Notes: generated by a model not told the origin, from the sequence alone. A DNA stretch of 64,000 bases from Rhytidiadelphus loreus (GCA_947034895.1 OX344764.1:38132935-38196934), one strand, 5' to 3'; positions 11,044-21,952 are shown, counted from the first letter of the stretch. Numbers and translations: made by a program.

Positions 11044-12450
11044 CGAGTTTCCAACTCTACTTCTGGGAAGATACAATCCCCGAAACCCTAATCCTCTAAT
11101 ACTACGTTCCTTATTTTCGAGACCTTCTTCAGAAACCCTAAATCTTAAACCCTCTTATTGCTCTAATGAAAAGGGATGTTTGTGTTATAGATCAAATTCT
11201 TCAACAACCCAATCCTAAAGCAAGTCTGAATCGCTTGAACTTAACTGTTACCTTGACTTCTAAAGCGTGCAAAAAGAGGAAATCTAGTTTAGGTCAGCAA
11301 GCCCAAACTGAACAGCAGCAACGTCCAACAAGCTTCAAACTGGATTTCAGCAGAGACACAGAGTACCATGTATCCCAGCAAATCCAAATCCAAATCAATT
11401 CAGGGACTTCAACCCTTAAAAATTCTGTGATCCAAACTTAACCTGAAACGTGGAGCAATTGTAATTTAAGAACGCAATGAAATAACAAGACCCGAGCAAG
11501 AGAATGTCTAAACCGTCAAACCCCTGCAACAACAGCCCAAACCGTAACCTAATCAAGACAACAAAGACTCCTCAACCAAAAAATATGCAATTAAATGAGA
11601 ATGAACTCACAGTTTTCTGAGCAGTTTCTCACCTTCTCTACTTCTCCAAGTCCTGGCAAACAAAGGTGCTCACGAACAGCTTGCGGATTCAAGACAGAAA
11701 TTGCGGTCTTCCAAGCGCCTTCCGCTCGACTAGATCCACAGCAGGTAACGACGACTGGATCCACAAAAGCTGTATATTGAAACTACGCAAATACAAGAAG
11801 AAAAAAACCTTGAAATCAAATACAACACATTCAGCGCAATTGGCATTCCAAGAACCGTAAACCCTGAAGCTATCCCTAAGAAGAATAACGAGCACTCTCA
11901 AACGAATCACACACAATCACAATCGCTGGAAATCCAGAGAAAAAAAACGAAATACTCACACAAATATTCACGCAAAATCGACGAAGGCGAGGAAAAAAAA
12001 CGAAATACTCACGCAAAATCGACGAAGGCGAGGAACTCTTCCACCTTTCCGCCGCACTGAAGTACAAACAGAAAGCAACAATCCCGCGGCCGAGCAAAAA
12101 ACAAGTCGTCGCTGCGCAATGCTGGGCAGCTTCAATTCTGTAGCAGCCGAACAGCCCACACAGCCCACAGAAGGAAAAAAAAAAACCAGAAGCTAGTTTA
12201 CGGAAACTCGCATGCCAAAGAGACTCCTGGAGAGAGTGGCGAGACTACTCGGAACTGGGGAGAGAGAGACAGGACCGTCCCGCACTACGAGTTTCATACG
12301 GAAAGCACGTATGCATGAACCTGTGAGTAAGTGCAACGTCAAAACAAAGCAAAAACAAACCGAAAACAACGCACAAACCACAAAAACAAAAGGAGCTGCA
12401 GCTGCGAAGGAGAGCACCAAACCCTACCTCCGAAAACGAGAACTGCCCCG
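11044..12450. other. Central spacer of the 18.4-kb element, no supported gene
   Basis: Short open frames occur on both strands (for example 11,166-11,441 and 12,193-12,420), but none has a recognisable domain. The DNA is purine-rich on the plus strand with AAAAACG-type words. A/C-rich stretches near 11,060-11,160 include CCCTAA words. It separates the minus-strand genes from the plus-strand transposase candidate, so it probably contains divergent promoters. Confidence 0.4.
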
Positions 12451-12628
12451 CGATACCCGTAGATACCCGCCCTTGTTCCTGCACAACCCGCTAGATACCC
12501 GCCCTTGTTCTAGATGATACCCAACGATACCCGCCTTGTTCCACAATATACCCGCCCTTGGTTGCCAGAAGAAACCTGACATTGCTTTCAGCCAGGTACT
12601 TGGCCATGTTACCGGCAATGATACCCGC
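12451..12628. repeat. Short GATACCCGCCCTTGTTC repeat
   Basis: Five or six imperfect copies of GATACCCG(CCCTTGTTC) follow each other with irregular spacing (12,451, 12,462, 12,493, about 12,525, 12,545, 12,619). They make the short open frames here meaningless. The function is unknown. Confidence 0.7.
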
Positions 12629-13125
12629 CAAATCAAGTTTTAGTGTTCCCTAATGATGCCCGGGACAATGCAATTATTATCGTGAACCCATTCATTGGCC
12701 CATTACACAGAAGAAATAATGATATAGTGTCCTATAATTATTAGGTTCTCCTACACTAACTTGAAGACATTTGGCACTATATTTATTGTTAGTATACAAA
12801 AACGCAATACTTTTGAATTACATATTCATTTAATTTAGACTTATTCACCTCCATGTATACTTCTTTCCACACCTATATGAGTTGAAGTATCTTTCGATGG
12901 CTAATAAATGTATCTTTGTTGGAGTCAAACGTTGTAATTGTGAAAGAGAACAAATTTCAATACTAGGACTCCATACAAATCTTAATTTTTTTTGAAAGAA
13001 CATTTTGGCTTTTTAGACGTCTTACTACTTTGCAACATTTTGTTTTTGCCAAAAAACAAAAATAAAAGATTGCATTTAGTTCTAGATAGTTCCTAATATA
13101 AATATACAAGAAAAAAAAGCATGTT

Positions 13126-14346
13126 CAAAGCACTTTTTGGGTATTCCCAACTTCTACATATTTTTTTCCTTACCCACGTGTACGTTTTCCATGACTCATG
13201 GATGTTGAGTTTGCCCAAATATTAAAACTGTCACACCAATTTTCTGTTAATACTTGAATGAAGAAAAAATGGGTGTCATTGAAATGCAACCATGGATTTA
13301 GAAAGCACGTTTTGGGTATTCCCAACTTCTACATATTTTTTTCCTTACCCACGTGTACGTTTTCCATGACTCATGAATGTTGAGTATGCCCAAATATTAA
13401 AACTGTCACACCAATTTTCTGTTAATACTTGAATGAAGAAAAAATGGGTGTCATTGAAATGCAACCATGGATTTGGAAAGCACGTTTTGGGTATTCCCAA
13501 CTTCTACATATTTTTTTCTTTACCCGCGTGTACGTTTTGCATGACTCATGGATGTTGAGTTTGCCCAAATATTAAAATTGTCACAACAATTTTCTATTAT
13601 TACTTGAATGAAGAAAAAAAGGGTGTCATTGAAATGCAACCATGGATTTGGAAAGCACGTTTTGGGTATTCCCAACTTCTACATATTTTTTTCCTTACCC
13701 ACGTGTATGTTTTATATGACTCATGGATGTTGAGTTCGCCCAAATATTAAAATTGTCACAACAATTTTCTATTATTACTTGAATGAAGAAAAAAAGGGTG
13801 TCATTGAAATGCAACCATGGATTTGGAAAGCACGTTTTGGGTATTCCCAACTTCTACATATTTTTTTCCTTACCCACGTGTATGTTTTATATGACTCATG
13901 GATGTTGAGTTCGCCCAAATATTAAAATTGTCACAACAATTTTCTATTATTACTTGAATGAAGAAAAAATGGATGTCATTGAAATGCAACCATGGATTTG
14001 GAAAGCACGTTCTAGGTATTCCCAACTTCTACACATTTTTTTTCTTACCCACATGTACGTTTACCATGACTCATGGATGTTGAGTTCGCCCAAATATTAA
14101 AATTGTCACAACAATTTTCTATTATTACTTGAATGAAGAAAAAATGGATGTCATTGAAATGCAACCATGGATTGGGAAAGCACGTTCTAGGTATTCCCAA
14201 CTTCTACACATTTTTTTTCTTACCCACATGTACGTTTACCATGACTCATGGATGTTGAGTTCGCCCAAATATTAAAACTATCACACCAATTTTTTGTTAG
14301 TATTTGAATGAAGAAAAATGGGTGTCATTGAAATGCAACCATGGAT
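13126..14346. repeat. 175-bp tandem array, seven units
   Basis: The landmark GGGTATTCCCAACTTC starts at 13139, 13314, 13489, 13664, 13839, 14014 and 14189, the last two in the variant AGGTATTCCC. Spacing is exactly 175 bp each time. Units share CCATGACTCATGGATGTTGAG and GTCATTGAAATGCAACCATG segments. Neighbouring units are most alike (units 4 and 5; units 6 and 7), which suggests growth by stepwise duplication. There is no coding potential. The array lies between the divergent gene sets of the 18.4-kb element. Confidence 0.95.
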
Positions 14347-15060
14347 TTTGCACACGTAATGGATTTAGGGTCATTACAATTGAAATTCTAATGGGTTTAA
14401 GGATAAAAACATATATTTATAAGAAATGTTTTCCCATTATTTAATATCATATTCTATCATTCATTGTGTCTCCCAAAGACAATCATTAATACTCTGATGT
14501 TTAATTGGTATCATGTTGCACTTTTATTGATCCTTGATATTGCAATGTGTAAATCTTGATTGACCTTTCTTTTAAATTAAGTAGCATAGTCACTTCAAGT
14601 GACTATAATTGAAATTATTTTTCATAAATCATCAAGGTTGACAGGGAATTTCTAACACTTAAAAATACTTGAATGTCAATTATCCTATACATCCACTTAC
14701 GTCAGTCTCCTGTATGAAAAAAAGAGTTTTTTGTACAAGTCTCTTAAGTAAATTATTGATGTTGTATTCGCTTGAAGTTCGAAGTTGAAAAATTTTATAC
14801 CTTAAGAAAAGGCTTCAATTTACGAATTTATGTGGTCTACATTTAAGAATTTACATCTATTGTTACATTTATCTTCTATAATATTTTGGACAGGAGGTTT
14901 AGTTATGAATGACGAGAATAAACAAAATTGTTGTTAATTTTCAATAATCATTGCATATACTTTGAATGTGTAGGGGGAATAAGATTTTTAGTCATCTGAG
15001 TTTCAAACACTTCAGATTAAAATTTTGAGAAATTTAATCGTAAAAGAACTTTACCCCAAG
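14347..15060. other. AT-rich spacer, nothing seen
   Basis: No convincing open frame, repeat or splice-site pattern was found in this AT-rich stretch. Confidence 0.4.
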
Positions 15061-15065
15061 CCCTA

Positions 15066-15112
15066 GACCCTACACCGTAACGCCCTAAACCCTAAACCCT
15101 AAACCCTATATC
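15066..15112. repeat. Interstitial telomere-like repeats
   Basis: Several degenerate CCCTAAA units in a row (CCCTAAACCCTAAACCCTA, then variants). This is the plant-type telomere sequence, here internal and very short, so it is a relic or a promoter telo-box-like word, not a chromosome end. Confidence 0.75.
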
Positions 15113-15339
15113 CTATTTTACTCTCGAAGGTATTACAAGTGGATCTCGTTGAGTCCTTTCACCACATTCTTTGGTGAAAACCCTAAATTAGACGAATTAA
15201 TGTATTGTCTGCAATCCTTAAAAAGATCGTTTTTAATTAGGAATCTGTCTTCAACGTTCAATTCTAGGTTTCACCCTAATTTTTGGTAAGGCCCAATAAA
15301 TTCTGCTCCCAAAAAAGCATAGTTTGACTTGTGTATGGC

Positions 15340-17376
15340 GTCTTTCTAGCTCAGGTCACCAAAAAAACTCGAATTCTTGTGGAGTCCCGGATTTCGAGAG
15401 GAAAATAGTGCACAACCCGCGGCTTTTGCTATAGCCTTTTCCATGAATTATTGACTGTTAGATTCGTTGACGGGTCCCTTCAATTTGAAATTTGCCGCCT
15501 CATTTCTTCCCCGCCTAGTTTTCTCCACTTTGTTTCCCTGCTGCTGCGAGTGTCCCCATTCCGTTGCTCGCATCCGAGGTCCGCAGTGCTGAGAATATTT
15601 CGTGCATACTTGTATCATGGCGCTCCTTCTTCGAATGTATAGTTCTTTGTTTTGGTAGGAAGTTACGAATTCAATTAGAGGTTTGTGCTTATGATTTGCG
15701 AGGAGCCGAGGAGTTTCTAAAGCTGAAGACTATTTCAGATCGCAGGACTGTCTGTGAGTGTCACTTCCGTTTTCCCTGTCCATTCATTATTCCTTGATTT
15801 CGTTGTCTTAAGGTAGTCAGATTGCTAACCACATTGCACAAGTTCATGCAGGCGATGTGTCGTCTTAGGGTCCCATTTCCATTTTCATTTGAAATTCCAT
15901 TTCTGATACCCGAATTCAAACCTCCGAGAATTCAGGCGTGAAAATAGGACATCATTATAAGAACCTGTTTGGAGTTGGCTACTTTCCTTCGAGTCGAAGG
16001 TAAAGAAGTACCGCTAGTAAGCGTACAGTTATCTTCGTGTCGAAGATAAGTAAAAATTTGAAATGAAATTGCTTGACTATTGTCGTAAGCACTAATTACT
16101 TCCAATCCATTTTATAATCTGAATTACCTTCGACTCGAAGATAAAGTAGCTGAATATATGTTCAATCCTGAATTTACTAGTATCAGAATACTTCTGTTAA
16201 AAAACCGTTTACCCCGATTTTTTTATTCTAACATCTCGTGTGAGAATGTCATTTTCTAATATTTCCTTGCAATTAGAATTGATTTCCTCAAGGAGACACC
16301 TTTTTATCCTTGAGTCGAGGGTAATTAAAAAATGTATACTACAGGGTTACTGATATATATTGTTCGGTGGTAATTAGTGTATCTAATTTTACATTCTATA
16401 TTTTGTATATGTCTGTCACTAAATTTACACTCGTAATGATGATGGAATGACCAAACTTTCGTATACAAGTAAAAATTTTGTCATTATCGATTCCAATCAC
16501 AATTAATGTTATCAGTATTTGTCAATTTCAGTGTAGACAATCCATCCAGTTATCTTCGAGTCGAGGATAAGCTCTTGAGATGCTACCATACAGGCTTCCT
16601 GACTTGCCCTCGCGTCGAAGGAATAGTTACGGTCGACTGCTCGTCGATGGCATTGAGTTCAATATTTCAATGTCCTTGTATTGTGTAATTTTGGTACGAG
16701 TTCGCCTTTTGGGATGGTTATAATCTAATTTAATGTGGACGACAGCAAGAAGTTTGAATGCCGAGGGCGTAGTAGTTTCGAAATGACCAAGTTTTACTAT
16801 ACAACTAATACTGTTGTCACGATCCTTGCTAATCACAATTACTTTTATTGTGATCTGTTCATGTAGCCATCTTTATCTGTCATTTTCAGTGTAGACATTC
16901 CAAAATACTTATCTTCGAGTCGAAGGTAAGGTCTTCACATGTCATCCTACTAGTTCTCTGACTTACCTTCGAGTTGAAGGTAAAATTTAGATCGACTATT
17001 CATAGATGGATTTCATTTCTCTATTTCAATGTATCTTACGTTAATTTTTTGTATTAGTAAGTCTAATGGAATGGTTTTAGTCTCCGGGGTAAGGTGCACG
17101 AAAGCAGGGTGTTCCACTGCCACGGTTCATCCAATGCAGGGTTTCGTTCTTATAAATAATGTCTTGTTGTGGGCAGAACATTATGTATGCATCCATGATA
17201 ATATTGCTCGCCAATCTCTGATTTGCGCTTGAGCTCCTTCGTGAGATGCTCGTTATACTTATTAATGCCGTCCTCTCTGCTAACCCAAAATTTACTTTGA
17301 GTCGAGGATAAGTATAGTGACTTCATTTATCATTCACCTCACGCTTCTGACATGCATAACGTCTTTGTATTGTAGG
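15340..17376 (+). promoter_or_regulatory. Likely promoter and intron-containing leader of the transposase candidate
   Basis: GC content rises at 15,340-15,800, as in a first exon or promoter. From there to the acceptor TTGTATTGTAG (ending 17,375) no long frame is open. The coding exon starts two bases after that acceptor, so at least one leader intron is implied; several TTTCAGTGTAGACA-like words (16,528 and 16,886) look like further acceptors or duplicated segments. Nine copies of the palindromic motif lie in this stretch. Confidence 0.4.
15983..17312. repeat. Palindromic motif cluster 3 (9 copies)
   Basis: Dyad copies at 15983-16004, 16029-16049, 16124-16145, 16304-16325, 16550-16570, 16605-16626 (degenerate), 16908-16930, 16964-16984 and 17291-17312. 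All precede the start codon of the 956-aa gene at 17,377. The centre is C, G or a T/A variant, and the arms vary between ATCTTCGA and ACCTTCGA, often differing between the two arms of one copy. After 17,312 the motif is not seen again in the rest of the window. Confidence 0.85.
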
Positions 17377-20247
17377 ATGGACATCCATGGTCCAGAGGAC
17401 TTTACCGATCCGGTGCCTGTTCTTCCTGAGGGTGTCGTACCTTGCAACGGTATTCCTCGTCCGTCATGGATCTCGAAGTGCGTCGTGTTGAGGAACGATG
17501 CTGGTGATGACGTCGCGAATGGGATTTGTTGCAGCGTTGACGCTGACCTCGTCATTGACATGGACGGTCAACCTCTTGGTGACGACCGTGTGGCTATTCA
17601 GATTGCGGAGTCCTTATGCGAGGGGGAAATACCGTCAGGATGGATGTGGTCCATGCACTCCTGGCACATTAAAAGAGTGCTATTGAATGGTGTTAGTCTA
17701 TACGACCACGATCAAACTAGCATTTACAACAATGCTGTCAATGCTTTGAACCGTTGTGGTCGTGTGGGAATTCGATCGTATGAAAGTTCTCGTGTCAGGA
17801 CGGAGGTAGACGTTCCTCCCAAAAAAGAATCGCTTCTCACAACACAAGCGATCACTGAGGTGTCTACAAAGCCATGTTGCCCCAAGAATTGCTTGCAGCC
17901 ATTTCCACGTCGAGAAATTCAGGCCATACATTCTCAACTGCATGTAATGGATGGTGTGTATAATCACAACAAGTGCCTTCTTGAAGTTCATCGACAAATG
18001 CACAAGGACCAGGATGGGAAGGACTGGATTACCTTGAAGAACTTTGAAGTGTGTCCCACTGCTTGGTGGACAATACACGGGATTTCAAGAGCTACATTCT
18101 ACCGGTACAAAGAGAAGGCCAAATCTGGGATGCAAGCTAAAGCGCACGGTAATTTGGGGTTGAAAAAACCACGCACGCAAACTGTACAAGCTACTGCCAC
18201 ACTTCGAATGTTGATTGTAGGTGAAGCTGAAGCAATGCCGCACAAGACAAGAACTTTAGCATCTGGGGAAAGAGTCCCTGCTATGGTACTGCCATCAGCC
18301 TTCCGTTGGAGTGATCAATTACCAAAAATCAATGAGGCCAATGCTGCGTTCAATTTGTCACCGATTTCTTCTAGTGGATTGAGTAACATCCGTCGTGCGT
18401 CTTTCCCTGAGTTTGCTCCAAAGGCACGAGGAGATACTTTTTCGAGGTGTGGTATGTGCGATACGTACAGGCAGTTGAAAAGCGCTTGCACTCCTCTCTC
18501 TACTACGCAAGACAAATGGGATAGAATTTTGACGACACACCTTTCAGGGCAAAAGGCACATAGGGAACTCTACTACGGAAATAGAGAGTATTCCGTAATG
18601 TATCCTGAGAAGATGCTTTGCATCATCCATGATAAAATGGATCACTCCAAGACTGCTTCTCCTTACTTCTCTCACAAGACTAAGGTGACGGATTCTTTCA
18701 TGAAAATGCCCATTGTTGTGACCGGCATGATTGCTCATGGTCATGGTGACATTCGGTATGCACACTATGGGTTAGATATTTTCCCAACGGACTCCAATCA
18801 CACCATTGGCTCCATAGCCAGATTGTTGCGTGATCTTGAGGGATTGCCCAAAAATTCATCACGGATCTTATTTTCTGAGGACAATGACCAATCCATGCTA
18901 ACGAAGGTTGTGCTAGCTGGCCGGGGAATTTGCTTAGACTCCCTCATTCCTCCACAAGAACCTATCCCCGCTCAGCCCCTACCGCCTATATTGACTTTGC
19001 AATTAGACAATGCATCAGGAGACAACAAGAACCGGTGGGTTTTTGCTTTCTGCTCTCTACTTGTATTCAAAGGCATTTTCCGTGAGATATACATCAACTT
19101 CCTTATAGTTGGACACACACATGAAGACATTGATGCTTTGTTTGGTCGATGGAGCTCCATGTTGAAGACCAATGACTACCAGACACTTCCAAGGCTCATG
19201 AAGTCCTTCATGGATTGTGAATCTCATCCGGTAATTCCTCATTTCATCGAGGAAGTCCCTGACTTCAAAAGATTTGTGCACGGGTATTTGGGAACAGGTG
19301 GGGATTTCTTAGAAGGTCATTCCTCGGGCCAGCAATTCAAGTTCCACATGGATTCTACTGGCTGGCCCATTATGGAGTACAAATATCTTTGTACCGACAA
19401 GGACTGGCTCCCACTGCACAAGAAAGGGATTCGCTTGTGGTCGGAGACCGAAGATGGGCGTCCCCTAGTACCAAGTGGTAGTCCGCTACCTTTGCCTCCA
19501 CAACATATGAAAGCACTGCCTGAGATCAAGAAGGGTTTGAATGGTTTTATTGCACACTGGAGTGCAATGTCAGACGACGACCGATCTGGAGAATTCAGGA
19601 GGAAGATTGAGCCCATTAAAAGTTATTGGAAAGGTGTGAGATCTGCCCTAGATGCCCCTCTACAGGTTCGTGAGACATTACAAGATGGATTTTGGCCAGC
19701 TTCAAGGATCACCAATGAACCGGAAGATCAAATGCAGAGGGATGGTACAATACGTGAAGAGTTTGCACGAGATGCACCCTTCATTGGACGTAGGCGTGAC
19801 CGCCCACGTCCTTCATTTCGTGTTGATCGTGATGTGTTTGCAGGTTATTTTGTTGCAGTGCGCCCCGCAGATGATGACCCAAAGCCATTTTGGCTTACGA
19901 GGGCTCTTACGAATCCAAATCCAGATCTTGGACATGTTCATTTGATCCAAATCCAATATTGGACGCCTACTTCAAGTCGTCACATCAATATGGATACGTA
20001 TGCTGGATGGGACACTAAAGCTGGCAATGTGTGGCGCGAGGATCGTGTAATCCCTCCGTATTGGTCCAACACGGATTGTATTATGACGGCTTTCAAGCCA
20101 CGTGGAAGAAAGGGGGCCGAAGATCAACCTCAAGTTATTACAAAAGTTACAATTCCCAAGATGCAAATGAACATCATCAAATCATCCCTGGCGGCCTTTA
20201 ATTCTAATTCAGAGAACGAAGTGTCTTCCGAGGAAGGCGAGGAATAG
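17377..20247 (+). CDS. 956-aa RNase H-like (DUF7869-type) protein, candidate DDE transposase
   Basis: Single long coding exon; the ATG at 17,377 follows the acceptor TTGTATTGTAG, and the frame ends in TAG at 20,245-20,247. Around residues 222-255 a segment (CPTAWWTIHGISRATFYRYK) looks like a helix-turn-helix. The central part has D419/D422 (IIHDKMDHSK), D544 (LQLDNASGDNKNRW) and a HTHEDID motif (E583, D584, D586), matching the plant and animal DUF7869 family as I remember it. The spacing of acidic residues suits an RNase H-like DDE/DDD catalytic core, so I propose it as the transposase of the 18.4-kb element. That role is inference. The C-terminal region reads like a chromatin-reader fold (GYFVAVRPADDDPKPFWL, then VHLIQIQYWTP) and ends in an acidic tail. 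The frame is intact. Confidence 0.7.
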   Translation: MDIHGPEDFTDPVPVLPEGVVPCNGIPRPSWISKCVVLRNDAGDDVANGICCSVDADLVIDMDGQPLGDDRVAIQIAESLCEGEIPSGWMWSMHSWHIKRVLLNGVSLYDHDQTSIYNNAVNALNRCGRVGIRSYESSRVRTEVDVPPKKESLLTTQAITEVSTKPCCPKNCLQPFPRREIQAIHSQLHVMDGVYNHNKCLLEVHRQMHKDQDGKDWITLKNFEVCPTAWWTIHGISRATFYRYKEKAKSGMQAKAHGNLGLKKPRTQTVQATATLRMLIVGEAEAMPHKTRTLASGERVPAMVLPSAFRWSDQLPKINEANAAFNLSPISSSGLSNIRRASFPEFAPKARGDTFSRCGMCDTYRQLKSACTPLSTTQDKWDRILTTHLSGQKAHRELYYGNREYSVMYPEKMLCIIHDKMDHSKTASPYFSHKTKVTDSFMKMPIVVTGMIAHGHGDIRYAHYGLDIFPTDSNHTIGSIARLLRDLEGLPKNSSRILFSEDNDQSMLTKVVLAGRGICLDSLIPPQEPIPAQPLPPILTLQLDNASGDNKNRWVFAFCSLLVFKGIFREIYINFLIVGHTHEDIDALFGRWSSMLKTNDYQTLPRLMKSFMDCESHPVIPHFIEEVPDFKRFVHGYLGTGGDFLEGHSSGQQFKFHMDSTGWPIMEYKYLCTDKDWLPLHKKGIRLWSETEDGRPLVPSGSPLPLPPQHMKALPEIKKGLNGFIAHWSAMSDDDRSGEFRRKIEPIKSYWKGVRSALDAPLQVRETLQDGFWPASRITNEPEDQMQRDGTIREEFARDAPFIGRRRDRPRPSFRVDRDVFAGYFVAVRPADDDPKPFWLTRALTNPNPDLGHVHLIQIQYWTPTSSRHINMDTYAGWDTKAGNVWREDRVIPPYWSNTDCIMTAFKPRGRKGAEDQPQVITKVTIPKMQMNIIKSSLAAFNSNSENEVSSEEGEE

Positions 20248-20784
20248 TTTATAAGTCTATTGGTGGGTTTTTTATTTAGAAAGTGAGGTTCAATTTGATA
20301 TTACATTGTAGTATTTGTAATTTTTTCTTTGATTGTTTCTTTCATGTTGCAAGAGCTATATACCATTTTTATTGCTATTAATAGAATACATTTCTACCTT
20401 ATTATTGTTTCTGTATGTAATACATTTGCATGTGCCTTCAATTTGTATTTGGTTGAAGTGTATTTTACTTAAAAAATTTGAAAAGTATGGGGATTAGTTA
20501 TTTAGATTTAAGGTAGTCTCAATTTAAAGAAATGTCTCAATTTTTAACTTCATGGTGTATTTTATGTAGATTCAAAGTCAGTAAATTAAGAAATGAAATA
20601 GGAAATGGTTGGTTGGAGATACTTTATGTAGAAGTAGAAAAATCTATAAAAAAGTATTTTAACATTTTGGAGTCTTAATTTATTGAAGAGTCTCAATTTA
20701 TTGAATACTAATTTCATTCTAAATATAGAATGCATTAAAATGAGACTCCAACTTGTCTCGAATTAACGAATAACCCCTTCTAGT
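20248..20784. repeat. Right subterminal region of the 18.4-kb element
   Basis: The 3' flank of the 956-aa gene. GTCTCAATTTA-like words occur at about 20,517, 20,532, 20,672 and 20,688, leading to the terminal GTCTCGAATTAACGAATAA (20,755-20,773). The left end has the same words in mirror orientation (2428-2462). No gene. Confidence 0.55.
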
Positions 20785-20976
20785 TGTTTCCTAGTCTTTT
20801 TTTGCAACTACAGAATGACTACTTTGCAACTAAAACAATGAATGAATGTTGTAAAACAATGACACAAAACAACTACATTAGATTTGGTGCAAATAGAGAG
20901 GAAACTAGTTGCATGACAGTTGCATAGGACACTAGTTGCATAGTAGTTGGTTGTGCCGGACGTGTTTTTCTTCTAG
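20785..20976. repeat. TTGCAACT repeats outside the right end
   Basis: CTAGTTGTTTCC, TTTGCAACTA and AGTTGCATAGGACACTAG words, as at 1665-2412 on the other side of the element. It ends in a polypyrimidine tract and AG (TTTTTCTTCTAG, 20,965-20,976), so it could be the tail of an intron. Confidence 0.5.
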
Positions 20977-21952
20977 TGAATATGACAGTGAAGAGGATAC
21001 AGAAGAGACATCTACCTCAGATGACGAATCATCAGATGAGTCTTCTGATTCATCAGAGGAAGGGGAAAATAAAGTACATAAAGTTGTCCTTGAAGAGAAG
21101 AGAATGAAAAGTATTGAGAAGACAACAGAGGTCCCTAATCCATCAGAGGAGTTAGAGAGTACAAGGACACTACAACATGATGATGCTCAAAGCATTGTCT
21201 CTTCAACGCCAGAAGTTCAAAAAGAGGATGGGTCCTCAAATCATGCAGTTCTTGAGGGAGAGACTATTACACAAGAAGAAGTTCTGAAAGACGTGGATGT
21301 AGAAGAAGTACAAGAAAGTCTTCATATTGCAGGAAACGAAGGAAGTGAAGGCACTCATGGAGGAATGCACGAGATACGAAATGAACTTAGAGTACTTGCA
21401 GAAGTGGTGACATCTATGGAAGAAGAAGCGATAGAAAAAGAGAGGACCATATCAGAGGCAAGGACTCCAATTCATGCAATGGAAGAGGTGGATACAGAGA
21501 TGGAGGATGCGGTGAAAGAATCATGTGAAGAGGTTTTGGCTTCAGCATCTGCGACTACAACTTCACAAGGTACAACAACGATTGGTTTGACAAATGAAGC
21601 GCATTTGAGTATTATGTCTTTTGCGTGGGCCTCTCAAGAGCAAGCGATGACGGAAGGAGCGGATGGACTTTATTACGATCAAGAGGGTATTAGATATCGT
21701 CATAGTGGAACTGAGGGAGAATATAGATTTGAGCAAATAACATCAGTTTTGGAGGAGATAGTGCATATGGACGAAGAACTTTCTCCAAGAGCTCAAATTG
21801 TGGTCGATACAACTTTGGATTACGATGAAGTAAAAATTCCAGATGAGGTTCATGCAGTACTCACTACACGATCTATAAATAGTACAAGTGGTGAAACACT
21901 TGGAAGTCAATCTCCGAGGATCATTGCAGAGACACCAGAGCCATTAGAGTAG
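20977..21952 (+). CDS. Acidic low-complexity ORF, possible 3' exon of the split gene
   Basis: An open frame of about 325 residues after the acceptor-like TTTTTCTTCTAG, ending in TAG at 21,950-21,952. The N-terminal part is strongly acidic (SEYDSEEDTEETSTSDDESS), followed by Glu-rich, probably helical or disordered sequence. No domain is recognised. The first ORF of the window also ends in a run of Glu/Asp before TTGCAACT repeats. The two may therefore be halves of one gene whose intron took up the 18.4-kb element. The obvious donor GAG|GTAGAA at about 1635 does not match the phase of this acceptor, so the link is tentative. No clear ATG start is seen near the beginning. Confidence 0.4.

Larger units (their letters stand above)
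2413..20784. mobile_element. Candidate 18.4-kb DNA element with 36-bp terminal inverted repeat
   Basis: Bases 2413-2448 and the reverse complement of 20,749-20,784 match at 32 of 36 positions. Both begin ACTAGAAGG and contain TTATTCGTTAATT. Further GTCTCAATTTA-like words lie just inside both ends: one on the left (about 2450-2462) and several on the right (about 20,515-20,760), as subterminal repeats would. The interval contains a 956-aa transposase candidate on the plus strand, three genes on the minus strand, about 20 copies of a palindromic motif and a 175-bp tandem array. The palindrome copies are confined to this interval. I found no convincing target-site duplication: the flanks read ...CATAGGAC and TGTTTCCTA. 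The superfamily is therefore open; the left end CACTAGAAGG recalls CACTA-type ends. Confidence 0.55.

Noticed and set aside
12193..12636. Several overlapping short frames on both strands
   Set aside because: They overlap the GATACCCGCC repeat and a low-complexity stretch and have no domain or promoter context.
15066..15112. True telomere or chromosome end
   Set aside because: Only a few degenerate CCCTAAA units with unique sequence on both sides.
5451..17312. CRISPR-like array
   Set aside because: The dyad copies are spaced irregularly over 12 kb, vary in sequence and partly lie in exons; this is a plant genome.
2413..20784. Endogenous giant-virus insertion
   Set aside because: No capsid, polymerase, packaging ATPase or other core viral gene is seen; the genes have plant-like introns and inverted-repeat ends fit a transposon better.
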